Under the pieces are notes generated by a model. It was not told the origin of the DNA. It did not search any database and saw only the letters and a list, made by a program, of their open reading frames with translations. DNA of 64,000 nt from Rhea pennata (taxonomy: Eukaryota > Chordata > Aves > Rheiformes > Rheidae), in the NCBI RefSeq assembly GCF_028389875.1, contig NC_084675.1, positions 22,902,412-22,966,411 on the forward strand, given 5' to 3'. Both the position numbers and the translations under genes were made by a program. Each line of letters starts with the position of its first letter. Positions within the stretch are counted from its first letter, which is position 1. Shown piece after piece: positions 49,101-63,057 of the stretch.

Positions 49101-52100
49101 GGCTCCAGCCTCGGCCACCACAGCTATGAAGAGAGCCAGTTGCTGGCAGCATTAGTGTCGACAGAACAGGGGACAAAGCAGAGCTTTAAAAATTACTCCC
49201 CCCACGCTCCACAGTTTACAAAGAATAAAGTTTAAAACAAGCGTTTTTGAACTGGTATTGAATTTTCATCTAGCACTTGAAATAAACAAAGATGAAACAG
49301 GAACAGTTACCGCTGCAGAGAAAAGGACAATGGGACATTTAGTTTGACACGTTGTCAGAACGTCATTGACTCCTTCTGCTGATTCTTCACAGTCCAGGCT
49401 GGCATTCAGCAGGCCCTGAAAGAGGGTAAATTACAACACGACCACATGCACACTATTCACTGCTTTGAAGTACCCTGCAAACCTATATGTGAACTAACCA
49501 AAGGTAACTCTAGGGGTCAGCATGGCTCAGCAAAAGAAATATATGCCCAATAGCTGCTCTTTCTCCTACAAGCTTTGTTCTATTAAATTAAAGGTAACCT
49601 CTTCCACTTCCCTCCTGCTACTTCTCTTCCAATTCCTGGATCATCACCCTTTGGTTTCAAGTTTGCACCATTTCTCAGAACAACTGTACAAATGGCACAT
49701 CTCATTTCTAAGAATAGCACATAATCAGGCTTCCTGGTAAAGAGAAAACGAATCCTACCATCTAACATGGAAAATAAAGCAGAATGTCAAAAGGAGCAGT
49801 TACCCTGAAGAAGTGAGCAGTGATATCATAGGAGAGCGCATACCCTCTGGAACAGATGTTCTTCTGTGGCAAAATAAGGAGAGAAAAAAGTTATTTCCTT
49901 CTCTTTTGAACTGGATTTCTTTAAATATTTTGGATGCCCTGCACAATGGGACTCAGGGAACACAAAGTTACTCTCTATTTATTCTGATTAGAGAAACTTA
50001 ATTTCTACATGAAGCAAAAGCACTGACTAGACAGTACTGTGCAGTCCCAGCACTAGGAAAGCACTTCAGATGGTCCTGTTCACCACATGCTGCAAATGGC
50101 AAAAGCAGTTTGATTAACAGTCTTTGAACGAATAGAGGTTTCTGGCTGTGCCTAATACAAAAGTGCAAAAGAGCTTGAAAAGGCCATCAATCAAGAATAA
50201 ATAGAAATGATGGCCATCTTCAGAGCACAAAACTGTGATGGACCTGCAAGTCAACTGTTCTACCCTCAAGAAGCCATAGGGATGTTTCAAAACATTTCTT
50301 TAGTGTATATAACACAAGACAATCGTTTAAAGACTCAGCACAAAGAGCTCAAACTCAGTCCATTGCTCCTAAGTCGCCACATGATCACTGCAGGTTTCTC
50401 TCTAACCCAAGATCAGTAAAGCCCACCAGGGCACGAGGCCTTTATATGAAGGATGAGGTAGTCACATGAGAACAAGGCTGCTGCAACTGCAAGCACAATG
50501 AAGACATACATAGCCACAAACCACATGAAAGAACCATCCTACTGCTCAAAAATCAACTAAGCTACTACCAGGCTAGTCAGTGACTACCAGCTGGTGATCT
50601 TATCTAGACCAGGACTGTGTGCACACCCACCTTCAGCCAACAGTATGCCAGCTGGCTCCACTACAGATCTGATTAATGCTATTCCTCAAGGATTCTCTCT
50701 CAATAACATAAAAATGACCATCATAACTACAAATGAATGAACACAGAAGTCATTCCAGAGTATATAAAGTGCCACAGGGACATCTACAAAGCTAGGGGCT
50801 GGAAAGACTCGAGTATTACAACTTGAGCCTCGCTATGACATAGGCTTCCTGTTTTGAAAGGAGCTAAGTTTCTGTTTCAAGTTTGGTTGCATCTTAACTC
50901 CTGTCCTAATCCCAAATTCAAGGTCTTTATGTAGAGCATTTACCAACAATAAATTGTTCAGCTAACTGTACATACCAGCTCTGAGTTTACAAAATGAAAG
51001 AAATCTTCACAGTCCAACACTGTTTTCTTTCCTTTTCGATAAGTCAGGATCAGAGCAGATGCAGGGAGCCCTACCAGAATCCTTAGATAGGGAAAACAAA
51101 CAAAGTCAAAATTGTGTTCAAAATTGCAGTCAAGAAGAAAATAAATCTCCACACTCCCATATCACATTACTTCAATTTTCAGGGGAGCTTAAGAGTATGT
51201 CAGGTCTCAAACATGTTGATAGAAACAGCACCAGGAATTTTTCGAGTCATCCTGAAAAAAACCCTGCATTTCAATGGATATACAGACTATTTTCAAATAC
51301 ATTTGCAATGGTTCAAGAATGAAAGTATGCATTTAGATTAGAGGAGCAAATACAGTATTCTAATGGTGATTAGCACAAGAGGTGGGATTAAGATTGCTGG
51401 CTGCAAATAGTCCAGGAAGATGTGCTGTTCTTCAAATTCAGTTTACTGTCAGGGCCCACTTTTTTTCAATGTGCCCAAAATGGCACACTGAACAGGAGCT
51501 GAAGCATGCAAATGCTAGGGGATGGATACCTCTTGCACAATATTGCAAACTCTTTTATAGTGCCATTTTATGCTCACTAGCAAATCACACAAGAGGCTAT
51601 CCAACTACACAAGTATACAACATAAATCTTTGGAACAGTAGTTTTGTCTGAGTTATTCACAGACATTCAGACCTGTACTTACCTTCTCTGCAGCAGCAGC
51701 TCCTGCTGCCTCCACAGCTGTTCACCCAGAGCAGAACCATGTTCTCTGCCTTTCAATCTTTCTTGGAAAGCCCTAAACAGAAAGTGTCTCCTGTCATCCA
51801 CGCAACCAGAAAGCAACTTTCTCCTACACCCCAGTTCAAGCATCATTTCCTAGACAGAGGAGAAAAAAAAAAAAAAAAAAGTGTTTGTCAGAACAATATA
51901 TCAGTTTGCATTCAAACCCTCTACGTTTCTCTGAAATAATGGAAACGGATCATTAAGAAAATCTGTCTCTGAATTTCCATGGCACTATTCATAGCTGAGA
52001 ACTGAAAGTTAGCATTAGGTAAAATCAGATATTAGAAAATACTTTGTTAGAACCAAATTTAAGGATTAGACAAATGGATACACATCATGATCTGAAATCA

Positions 52101-55100
52101 CCTGTAACTTGCAGAAAATATCAGGATTGACAGACATCTTCAATTGGTCGTAGCTAGCCAGGTCCACCCTGAAATTAAGAGATACACCACGTGACTTTCG
52201 CTTTTTTGCTGAGAACGATAACACAGCTCAAGTAAAATTGAGTGGCTTTACATGAACACTAATTAATTAATGCTCTAACATTAATTTTCCTTAAGTAAGC
52301 TGCAGGTCAGACAGCAACTCTCCTCTAAACCTCCCTTATTATATTTATTTCGGCTTCAACCACTTCCTCAGGGATGCTGCTGCTAGTCTAGACAAAAAAA
52401 CCCTGAATACAAATGCAGTTTAAAAAAAAAAAAAGACAGACTACCTGTGACTTCACCTCAAGACCTTTGTCACCTAAAGCAAGATTCTTACGCAAAGACC
52501 AACAAGCCATGTACAGCCTTCCAGCTTTCACCTGCAGGCAGACTCATAAGAAGGCAATCAGTTCCACTCAGAACAACAGAGGCCCTTGCAAGACAAGCCC
52601 ACAAACCTTGGCTTGCAAGGCCATTACAGAACCATAGCATCCACAGAAGTGGAAGTCATGATGCTGAATACCTTTGTGAAAAATCCAGAATGGTATTGAT
52701 AACAACATCACACGCCTTTTCCAGGTCTCCGTCACAACCTCCAGAAGCAGAAGATGCTGGAAGATACCATTGATAAATAGCCCAATAATGGAAGTCATGT
52801 CTGCAATATAAAACAGGAGAAGTTAGGAAACCAATCGCAGCGTTTTAATGGTTTCTCTTCCTTAATGTAAAATGAAGTTCACACACCAAGTCAAGTAGAA
52901 TGTCACATACAAGCACCGACAAAAGTGCAGAAGTAAAAAGAGCCATGCATGACATACCACATGCACTGATGTCGGCCATCTCCTGCTTTTGGAAACAGGG
53001 AGGTTTTGTGAAAAGTTATTTGGAAGAATTGTATATATAGGCCAGAGGCTATCTTGGGGAACTTCCTCAAGTGAAAACACACACCTCTTTTCTGGCACTG
53101 CCTGAACTCTGGGCAAAATGTGGTAGTTGACAGTTATTTGTGTCACAAAGCAGCTCATTTACTTTTATTGCTAACCTCCTGATCTTCAATGCTTTTTTAA
53201 GTTCAATGGAAAAGACTGTTGAACTATTTCCACTTTATTAGAGCCCCTCTGCACTTACCTTTCTGAAGCAGAGAGAATATCCTTTTCAGGGTGCACTCCT
53301 AGTTCCAGCAGCAGCCACTCTCTGAAAGATAACTGAGAAAGGCAACAATGTAGATAAGAGGACAGACCAGCAAGGCTAAGTAACTTATGCAGAACAGCCA
53401 CCTTCTTCCCAGCATAAAACCCACCTTTTACCCACATCCAGACAACACATTGCAGATTAAGAGAAATTAAACTGTGAGACACTGACCTAAGAAGGACAGT
53501 TCCTGTACTGTTTTTCTTGCAAGAAACCTAAACTAAAACTCCATTAGTTTTCAAAATTTACTTTAAATAAACCTATAAAGCATCTCTCTCTCTCTTTCCC
53601 TCTCATGTACACAAATACACATACCCCAAACCCACTTTGACTCTCCAGATGTGCCTATGCTCTTGAAGACTAGATACCAGAATGAATGTATGTTATTAGA
53701 TATAAATATTAAAATGAACAAGGCACTGTAGTCAGACAGATTGTTCTAAGCATCAAAAGTTACAATGTATTTTAGTCTTGTACTTTATGCCAGAAAAGCA
53801 CATTAGATGATCCTAGTAATATGACAAACTCATTCTCACACACTGGTTTTATATGAAATAGATTTAAAAAATCCTATCAAATCAGATAAATTGCAAGGAT
53901 AGTATAAAGTATGAGAGGTACGTTAGCCTACTTCATAGTCAGACAGAACCAAACAAGTCAAGATACACAGGTGGTTCAGGACAACACTGATACTTAGACA
54001 AAGTGCCAAAAGACCGAGCAAGTACCTTCAGTTATTTAACTCTCACCACCACTTTGTTGGGGACTGTAAAGGAAAAAGCCTGTTCATAATCCTAACATCA
54101 TAATGTGTATAATCTCGTTACTAAAATAGCATATCCTGTCAAAATTTTTGGTTTTGTAAATAAATTGAAAACAAAGGTTTTGCCTGTAGTTTTCTATTTC
54201 TACCTTATCATGACCACCAAAATCAATAGATAACACTGAGCACATGACATCTTCCAGTTGTCACACAAAGTTTTTAGATATTAAGCTTTTACAAGAAGCT
54301 TTTATCATTGATTAGGAAATTGTAAAGGGCAGATCTGAAAAATGAAAATTATGGTGTGAACACAGTTAGGTCACTGAAAAAAAAAAAAAAAACCCTGATA
54401 CCTGAAATGCTTTCTCCCTCAAGAGCTCTTGAAAGCGTGCTTGCTTCCATAAACAGAGGCTGGCTCTTTTGTAATGTACAGAAGGGCATGACAGGGAACT
54501 CCAGACTAGTTCAGTTTTACCCTCCTCATACACAATTCCTCGAGCTTCCAAGTTCAGCCGTGGCACAATGTACTGCAACTAAAACAAAGGCAGAAAAACC
54601 CTGCACATCTGCATCACAATAAAAAGCCCAGCACAAACTCTGGTTGTGTGAAGATGCCAAATGAGCAAATACACTAAATGGTATGATACAAAGATGCATT
54701 TCTATATAGTTTTCTTTGTAAAAGTTGTAGCTGCCCAGAAGTCTGCAATGGAAAGTTGAACTGACACTGATTTTTCTCATGAGCAATAGCAAGACTTTTT
54801 CCTTTACCTTTTTAATAAGGCTAGGAGGAAGTAAGGCACATAAATCATCATGAGAAAGCGATGAAAACTTGCAGAGAAGATAAGATACTGCTGCAGTACA
54901 AAACCTGATTAAAAAAAAAAAAGAGAGAGAGAATTCAGTTATCCATAGTATACCTCATCAATTCATGAAAGTCCAACATCAAGCAAAAACTAATGAGTGC
55001 TAAAAATGGTTTTAAGCAACATGTCCCAAACCTCTTTACTTTTGGGACTATTTGTATTTATGGGCTCCCAAATCCAAGTACATTAATAACTACAAATTTT

Positions 55101-58100
55101 AGAACCAGAGGCTAAACTAAAACTTCTGCAGCACCCTGTCAATCCTTTGTTCAGCAAGCAATATGGTCATAAGGATGCTATTTCACATCAGGCCAGCATC
55201 AGCTTTTTCCTCTGGATAGTGCCTCTGTGCAGCACACACATTCCTCAACAAGAACAGGGTACAAAAGGGTAGCTTTACCAGTACCCCTCCTGTGCCAAAC
55301 ATAGTCCATCACCCAAGGAAGCACTTGGTAGATGCATGATCTCACCTCATGCAGAAGGCAAAGGACTCTTCTGTCCTGCACACTAGCAAGAAGTTCCAGT
55401 ACTCAGTAATGGAAAGGATCTTTTCAGGAACAGGCTGAGAAATCCTGAAATCAGCTTTCACTTCAGGAATTAAAGAACTGTATTCACTTAAATGGATCAC
55501 AAAAGCAGCTAGTCCTAAAATATGAGCATCATGTAGAGAAGGACCCTACAAGTCAAACATAAGGAAAGAACTGGATGAAGAGATATATTTTGTTTGTAGC
55601 AGTCATTTTCAGAAAAACACAGAACTAATCAAGTGGCAGAACACTACTTTTGTGCATTTACTGAATCAGTATAGTGATACCAATCTAGTAGACAAAAGCC
55701 ACTGGCCTAAAAAATGTGTATGTTCTTCCTTCCCTGAAACTGTAGTTATTTTTGGTCAACCTAAACCAAAATCAGTGCGTATCTGCAGCACAACAACTTG
55801 GAGCAAGTAGCTCCAATTTCAGCCCAGCAGAATTTCAGACCCTTGAGGGTTTTTTTGTTTGTTTGTTTGTTTTAGCTTCTATGACAGTTAAACTACTCAT
55901 CCTTTCAATTTCACCCTTTCAGTATCACTGGGTGAAAGAAACAAAACCAACAGTTCTTTGGAAGAAAACCACACACTGCTGTACCTCAGATTTAGGGTCT
56001 TACTTTTCCTTTTAAAAGGGGGCATACAATTCAAATATACAGCCAGAAAGTTTGTGAGTTAAGCATTATAGGTTGTTTTTTTTTTAAAGCTCTGTTTACA
56101 ACCTTGCTTTTTTAAGCTTCTGTTAAAAAGTAGCTGGACTCTTTATCTGAAATGAGAATTCTTTGGAAGCCTGAAAGCTAGCAAAGTCCCTCCACAGTGT
56201 AGTCCAAACAGGTACACGCCCCACGGCTCAGGAGAGGGAGCTGAGGTAGCCTTTAGCACACCATATGCACGTGATTCTTGGTTAGATGATCAACTAACCT
56301 GATGACAAATAAGCTGGCAGAGCCTGCCCAGAAGGGCAGGTAACAGATTCCTGTGTCCGCACATCATCTTCACAAACAGAGACAAACATGATCCCTGCCT
56401 GCAGAACGTAAAAACCACATGCTCGTTTTATTGCTTGTGTCATTTTTTATCCCCAGTACGGGAAGAGGTATTTTAAAATGGTTAAACATAATGAATCTGA
56501 GCCATACTTGGCTGTAAATATTAGACAATTATCACTCCATTTATAGGCTCATAGGAAGCATCGTTTATGGAGCATCTGAACAGAGGACCCATACAAAGAC
56601 ATGAACATTACTAGTGCCCCACCTCAAATATTTGATAATATATAGCCAAAGAGGAGTTCTGAGACAACAACAAGGAGAAGAGGAAGCTGTCTGGAGCACA
56701 GAAAGCTTTTTCAGACACATCGCATGAGGGAGCAGAGCTAGAGCAATAAATGAGAACAAGAGAAAGCATGAGCAACAAAGAAGTAATACGACAAGATGCC
56801 TGTTACAGAAGGGAGGGTAGGAGGGAGGGACTTTCCTACAGAGCATTCCTACAGTCCCCTGGCAACTGATACAAAAGTCTTCAGAGGATATTGGATGGGA
56901 GAGGTGGGCCGAGAAAACTATTTCCTGGAATGCTCTTGTTCATTACAGCTACTTTGCAATACAGGTTTTCCACACAGATTCTTCTGCACCTATGTCACCA
57001 GGCCAAAACAAAGTAAAACAGAGGGAAAGATGCATTGGTTGCCAAAGAGTGCTGCACTCTGGAGAGGCAGCTACCCAGCTCAGCAGCCATCACCATTTGG
57101 GCTCCTGAATTACAGCAGTTTGTCAAAACGTTGGTACTCGCCAGTAAAGGGATTTTTCCATTGAAATATGTTGACTACAGATTTCTGTTACATCAAAAAG
57201 GAAATGATATCAATAGAGTCCTTCCAAAGAAGGGCATCAAGGGTATCTCAGCAGATGACAAGTGGTAGTGCACCCTCACAGCTCATTCAGGTCAGAATGA
57301 CACTGAGTCACTTAATGGGGGGAAAGGGGAAGGGAAAAGGGAGGTGCGCCATGCTCCTCTTTCTGTGCCCTCAGCATTTCAAATTTACGCCTCACTCATT
57401 TATATTGCATGTGGCATTAGGGCTGAGGTGCCTGGATCTGCAAAAGCACTGAATATGCCAAGACACTCCCATGGTCCCCGTCAAAAGACAAACATTGTTC
57501 TACTGATCTTTAATATCAGCAAGCAAATCACAGACAAAAAAGGTGTGGGGGGAGGAACTTACTTCAACTCCTCCTCCTACCCCATCACCACTGAAAGCAC
57601 TAACTTAAGCAAAATGGTATTTACGAAAAGTTTTAATGTGCTGTCACAGAGTACAAAGCAGAGCCAATGCCACCTTATTCTGAAGAGACCAGTAACAACA
57701 GTGAAGCATGTTTTATTTACACACTTGCACAAAGTGCATTAGTTCTTAGATTATAGAAACCTAGGACAAAACAGACTTCAATTGCCAGCCTGGGTATGAA
57801 CAACAAGATCATCCAGGCCTCTGGACAGTGTTGGGATTATACTGCATGAGGGAGTCTGTTTTTTCCCTAGTTTTACTTGCATCTTACCTGTCAGGAAGAT
57901 TAAAATAGGAAGCAGCAATTAGGTTTTGGCAGAATGATGTCAGCAGAAGATCAACAATCTGGAAAAAGAGATACTAATTCCTTCTTGTTGGGTTATTTAT
58001 CTAGATCTAGTTTTGAGTTGCATACATAAGATGTTTTCTAACATTAGAATCAATAGAAAAACATGCTAGTGACATTCATCACAAGCTCTACAGATCCACT

Positions 58101-61100
58101 AAGAGATGGAAAGTAAAGTCCACAAAGACCAGAAGCGATCACAAAGCACAAATATCTAGGCAAGTCTTGTAAAGAAAGCCTAGCTCATCACATGATTGCT
58201 CTAATAGAATATATCCCTAGCTCTTTTCATCAAACATCCAATGACTTTCAGAAGGTCACATGTACATATACACATGTACAGTCTGTGTGGGGCATTACAA
58301 GAGTGACAAACGGTAAAAGCGTATTTCCCATTTTCCACCAACAGAGCAGCCTTTTATACATACTCAAATACACTCTTCCTTCATCAACCCCACTCATTTC
58401 TCATCCCAAGCCAGATGGTACTTACAGTCTGATGGCAAGGTTCCAGGTCTGGTGCAAAAATGCTAACATGGATTTGAGAATTTGAAGTAGCAGCTTCATT
58501 CTCCTCATTCCCGTGACCCAAGACACTTGAGAGCCTGTCAGATATCACTGCAATCTGTGCTGGCACATCTGCAAGAAAGTAACAGGACAAGAACCAGGAC
58601 TCCAGGCACGAAAGTAAGGAATTGGACAAAATCCACTTGGTCTGAGATTGACAACTCTGCATGAAAGGAATAAGAACAATTACAGTATGTATTTCACTAA
58701 TTCCTTGCATGTTTCATGCAGTATATACTCTAATTGGTCAGAGAGTGTTATGTGTTATGAAAAGCTTTAATGAACAAAAAGTGTTAGCTGGCACACAGTG
58801 ATCATAATCATTTTAAGACAAGATGATTTTTTTTCCCCCAATACTATTAGCAATTTGTATCAAGAATCATTTTTCACATCAGAAAGGAAATAGCCTTCAG
58901 AAGGGTCTCCATATCGTCATGCTAGTAGGAGGAACAGGATTGCCAGTCTTGGCAAAGACCTGCTACCAAGTAATCACAAAGAAGCAGACCCAAAGTTCCA
59001 AACTTAGGCATGGGAAGTATGTCAGATATTAAAAACATATATTCACAGCTGGAAGGATTACACAGATATGAAAGCTTACAGTTTTTAGGTAGCAGTGGCA
59101 ATTAACTTCTGCTGTTGCTTTGGCTAGTGTTAGCCATATATTATTAGTGCACCTTTTGTAACATTTGCTTATGAGTAATTATAACTTGCCCTTCTCCATA
59201 CCTTCATATTTAGTCTGGTCCACAATCAGCACCTGCAGCTTAGCCAGTTCAGCCTTCAGCTGCTCAACAGGCTCTTCAGAATTGCTGGTCTCTACTTTTG
59301 ATTCATCTGGACAAAAAAAAAAAAAAAAAAAAAAAAAAGAGAGAGAGAGAGAGATAAATGCAACATACTATCCTTGTCTTTGTGTATTACATTAGTTCCT
59401 GAAATATATTCAGCAATCTTTGCATATGTTTTCTGTAAAAGCAGTATTCATTTTTCTATAAACTACAACAGAACCCAAAAACATCAGTCTGTCACATACA
59501 CAACTTTGTTTTTCTACATTCAAAAGATGCTATTTGATTAATCATTTATAAGTTTATGCCTAGTTTAGGATTTTTTTTTCTTTCTCCCTTTAGACTTTCC
59601 TTCCTACTTGCTTTAACTCTGCCCCTTACAGAAACTTTTGTTCTTCTCAGAAGACTGGCATCAGAGCTGGAAAATACAGAAAAGCATTACAGTGCAAATG
59701 GTGTCATCAGCTTCTGTTCAAGGCCAACAATATGTAACATCTCCAGATGTTAAAGGTTACTCAATTTGGGGATTTTTGTTTGTTAAAAAGACTAAATGAA
59801 ATTCCCTTTACCACTACAAATAAAGTGCCACCAGCAATAAGCTACCACTGCACAGCCCCAGAAACCACCCAGTGTCTTGTACACAGGCCAAAAATAACTA
59901 GACCATGAACAGAAGCAAATAACTAAGTTAAAATGAGCAATTGTTACAAAAGCAATAAGGCATTAGGAGATTGCTGAGTCACCTTTATGTGCTAGAGAGT
60001 ACTAACGAACAGGACTGACCAATACGTCAATCCTGTCCTGCATCCAATGTCTGTTTAAGAGCCCCAGGGATGGATTAGGGAGCAGGGGGTGAGGATTAGG
60101 ATGCAGGAGATGCAGATCAGGCTGATTAGGACGCAGGGGATGCGGATCAGGCTGTGCCACTAGAGGTCACTGGCAATTCAGGGGCTGCCGCAGAGCTCTG
60201 CCTGCCTGTCCTGATCCTGCCATCAAGGAATTCTTCAGTCCAGCTGATTGTCAGGACAACCCTCAAGAGCCACACTGCTGCATATCTGCTATTTACCAGC
60301 ACTGCTTCATCACAACTCTCCAGAGCTTCAGCATCTTCAGAAAGCTTCAAGCATCTAAAGCATCCTGAGCAGGAGTCAATTAGGGATTTCTCTCCGTACA
60401 TAGACTATATTTATCACTGACACACTCTGCAGGCAATCTCTGTTCATTAGCCTGACCTTTTCATTTTGTGTAAGCTTACACAAAAGGATTTGCCCACGTT
60501 AAAAAACAAGTATTTGAAAAATCCATTTGCTGAAAAATACAGACTAGCTCATTAAATATATGTTACTCACATACAACTCACTCACTCTGCCAGTAATGTG
60601 GCTAGTGATGAGATCTGAAATTAGAGCCCCTCCTCAAACGCTATGAACTGCAGTCCCTTTATTGCTGGCTCCATTCCTCCCGTTTTCCCATACCTTAGTC
60701 ACACACAGTAATCCATTCTTAAAAAGAAACAATGGTGAATTCAGACAGCAAAAGTGCCATTGTACAAGGGATCAACACACTAGGTTCATACCCTGACTAA
60801 CCAGAGTTGAGAAGTGTTCAGGCTGCAAATACAGATTCACGTAGATGTATCTGAGCTAGATTTAAAATCAGCTGGCTCAGGCATCATTTGCAGCCTCTGC
60901 ATAGCAGAACAGAGCTCCACATGGACTGCAAAAATCCCACCCAAGCAGGATAGGCAAAGAAAGACAGTATGGCAATAGCTGTTTAATACCTCAATAAGAC
61001 ATAAATAACATGCACATATTTACATATAAAGATCTGAATTAAAAACTTACAAAAAATACATGAGTCATTTGAAATATTCACTTTTTTTTTCAAATTAAGG

Positions 61101-63057
61101 CATAAATTTTGAGGGGGAGGGAATTGTTTTTACCATGTAAGAGTTTCTCTTTCATAGCACAACAAGCTTGTATGTATGTGGAGTACAAGGTTGAGGGTAT
61201 TTTATCAGCTCTGTAACAGAGGCAGAAAAAAATGCATTTATTCTACCACATAACCACATTCAAACTTCACATTTATTAAATATAAGCATAAACAACAGCT
61301 ATGGTATGAAACGCAATTACAGAGGTTCCAGAGCACATACTGCGTCTGAAGAACTTTTTTAATCATCATCCAACCTGAGGGTCAGATATTTACACCCTGT
61401 GCTTTAATAGCAACTATTACACATGTGTAACATACTGTTCATACAACACTACATGTGTCATACCCAGGCACTAATACACCCTTATGTGATCCTAGTCATA
61501 TACTACGTAAGAAATATGTAAGTTATGCAACAGGCAGTACTGACACATCTCAAAGGCATCATGTGATGGAGATCAAAGTTTGACTTCCAATACCTGCTGG
61601 GAACACACACAGTACTAAAATGTATTATATTAGGGTGCATAAAATTCAGGTGCTTCTCTTACAAATCTAATTTAAAAAAATTCAATCTTATTAGAGTCAA
61701 GGCTGGAATTACAAGGCAGGACCAAATGCCTCATTTGCAGGCAGTGTTACTGACATTTTCTCCATTATAAGCTACAGAAGAATTACTGGATTTAAAATAA
61801 AGCATTACAGGATTTAAAATAAAGCTGTTCCTTCAATGCAGAAAAGCACTTCTAAAAATGCATGCAGGACAAGTTTGAGTTTTGAGAGGGGCTGTGTTCT
61901 CCTGGGGCATTATCCTACTGTCCCATAAAAATAGTTCTTGAAATACTAACACATTAAGTTTTATTCTTCCCTTCTCCCATATTCCTTCCCAAACAAACCA
62001 GCTCTTCACAGGGGGGTCTCACCATCTTACTGAAATTTTATATTCAGTAGTATCCTCTAAAGTTTGTACAAAAATCTCTCTAGCCTGGAGTCAGGGGGCT
62101 GCATATTTCTTCTAGAAAGTGGTTTTAAAGCAGCTAGAGAACTAATTACAAAACCAAAGACATTCACCTACACAGATAAGCTATCCCATCCACAGCCTGC
62201 AGGCCACAAACGAGCCTGGTCATGAAGCCATGCCAAATGGGTTAGCCAACACACAGTGGTTTGCAAACAAGGTGTCAAAGCCTCAGATAATCTGATGTAA
62301 AAATCAATTATTCTGAAGACAAAGTCCAAAAGCACAGAAAACAACACTGGGCATTCTCAATACCTCTTTAAAGCGTCTATAAAAACCATGTGCACGTCTG
62401 GGGTTTTAGGCAGCTGCAATAGAAAAGCAGGCAGGTTAGGAGTGAGTCACCTTTCTACAAACATACTTCTAAATGGGAGGATCAGAAAAACAAATACTAA
62501 CCACACGTGGCCTAAGCAAAGCAGGAAGAAACCGGGAAGTATAATATGGTCGTCTGAAAATACTGAAATGGAGGATAAAGATAAAACATTAACAATCCCA
62601 AAGCAGCAAAGTGCCATTTCATTACCTCAAGATTTACTTGGGTTCCTGCAAATAAGAAATATCATAGTTACATAACTAATCACAAAAAATATCAAGTTCA
62701 GCTTAGTCCAAAAATTATTCTTTTTTTTAATATATATATATATATAATAATAGTAGACTCCTCTTGCAGGTGTGCATATGCTTTTTTATCCACTGCAGAA
62801 ACACCCTCAATTTAAGTAACTACTGAGGAAACTGATAACGTCTGAAGAATTTCTCAAGTCTTCCTTTGCTCACATCCTCATTTTTTTCTGCTTTGTTATT
62901 CTGATTTGGACTCTTTTCCTCTTTTTTTTCTAAAAACAGCTAAAAAAGTTTTGATAAACGCACAGTACCTGGCTTCTATCACAGATGTTGGGATCTTCTT
63001 CGTATTTTCAAATATCTGAATGGCCTTTTCAACATCACGAAGTGCCTGGCCCTGGGG
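43133..63057 (-). CDS. FANCA: Fanconi anaemia group A protein, C-terminal 911 residues (26 exons, 5' end off window)
   Basis: Subunit of the nuclear Fanconi anaemia core complex that monoubiquitinates FANCD2-FANCI in crosslink repair. Exons: 63057-62969, 62562-62502, 62413-62364, 61210-61134, 59306-59202, 58568-58426, 57958-57888, 56398-56299, 55545-55346, 54904-54808, 54578-54402, 53332-53259, 52800-52672, 52168-52102, 51849-51683, 51081-50976, 49863-49804, 49415-49311, 49123-49011, 48182-48041, 46076-46014, 45391-45286, 44887-44812, 44435-44279, 43850-43758 and 43240-43133. All phases agree. Human FANCA has 43 exons, so these correspond to 18-43; the remaining human length (about 913 residues) also agrees. 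Landmarks: [99 protein letters not shown]. It is helical-repeat throughout with no catalytic motif. The last residues ([10 protein letters not shown]) differ from the human end. The intron after exon 48182-48041 starts with GC. Confidence 0.97.
46077..48040 (-). other. FANCA: Large FANCA intron (about 2 kb), no embedded gene seen
   Basis: Intron between the exons ending at 48041 and starting at 46076. The ORF at 46143-46343 on minus has no counterpart in FANCA and no domain. AT-rich unique sequence, no repeat family recognised. Confidence 0.6.
48039..48040 (-). other. FANCA: GC splice donor in FANCA
   Basis: The exon ends ACA GAG CAG and the intron starts GCAAGA. Splicing to CTTCTGGTT at 46076 restores [15 protein letters not shown], parallel to human REELLVFLFFFSLMGL, in phase 0. 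I found no GT donor nearby that preserves frame and similarity. Confidence 0.8.
51862..51879. repeat. A18 homopolymer beside a FANCA acceptor
   Basis: On the transcribed strand this is a T18 run located 13-30 bases upstream of the acceptor of exon 51849-51683, thus forming most of its polypyrimidine tract. Confidence 0.8.
53583..53605. repeat. CT-rich microsatellite in a FANCA intron
   Basis: CTCTCTCTCTCTTTCCCTCTC, a short imperfect (CT)n run. The surrounding 53333-54401 intron is otherwise unique AT-rich sequence. Confidence 0.75.
54377..54392. repeat. A16 homopolymer just inside a FANCA donor
   Basis: On the transcribed strand this is a T16 run starting about 10 bases after the donor of exon 54578-54402 (GTATCAGGGTTTT). 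U-rich tracts at this position are known TIA1-type enhancers of weak donors; that function here is inferred. Confidence 0.7.
55848..55874. repeat. GTTT tetranucleotide microsatellite in a FANCA intron
   Basis: Several GTTT units in TTTTTTTGTTTGTTTGTTTG. It lies in the intron between exons 56398-56299 and 55545-55346. Nothing else seen in that intron. Confidence 0.8.
59313..59354. repeat. A26-(GA)n tract forming a FANCA acceptor pyrimidine tract
   Basis: On the transcribed strand a (CT)n run is followed by T26 and then TGTCCAG and the exon starting at 59306. The whole polypyrimidine tract of this acceptor is therefore a compound microsatellite. Confidence 0.9.
59355..61133 (-). other. FANCA: FANCA intron with a small 30-bp tandem duplication
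   Basis: Intron between exons 61210-61134 and 59306-59202. It contains two adjacent copies of a 30-bp unit, GATTAGGATGCAGGAGATGC plus AGATCAGGCT, at 60094-60153, with three differences and a partial third copy upstream. Otherwise AT-rich unique sequence. Confidence 0.65.
62729..62748. repeat. (TA)n microsatellite in a FANCA intron
   Basis: T8 followed by AATATATATATATATATA. Intronic, between exons 63057-62969 and 62562-62502. Confidence 0.85.
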
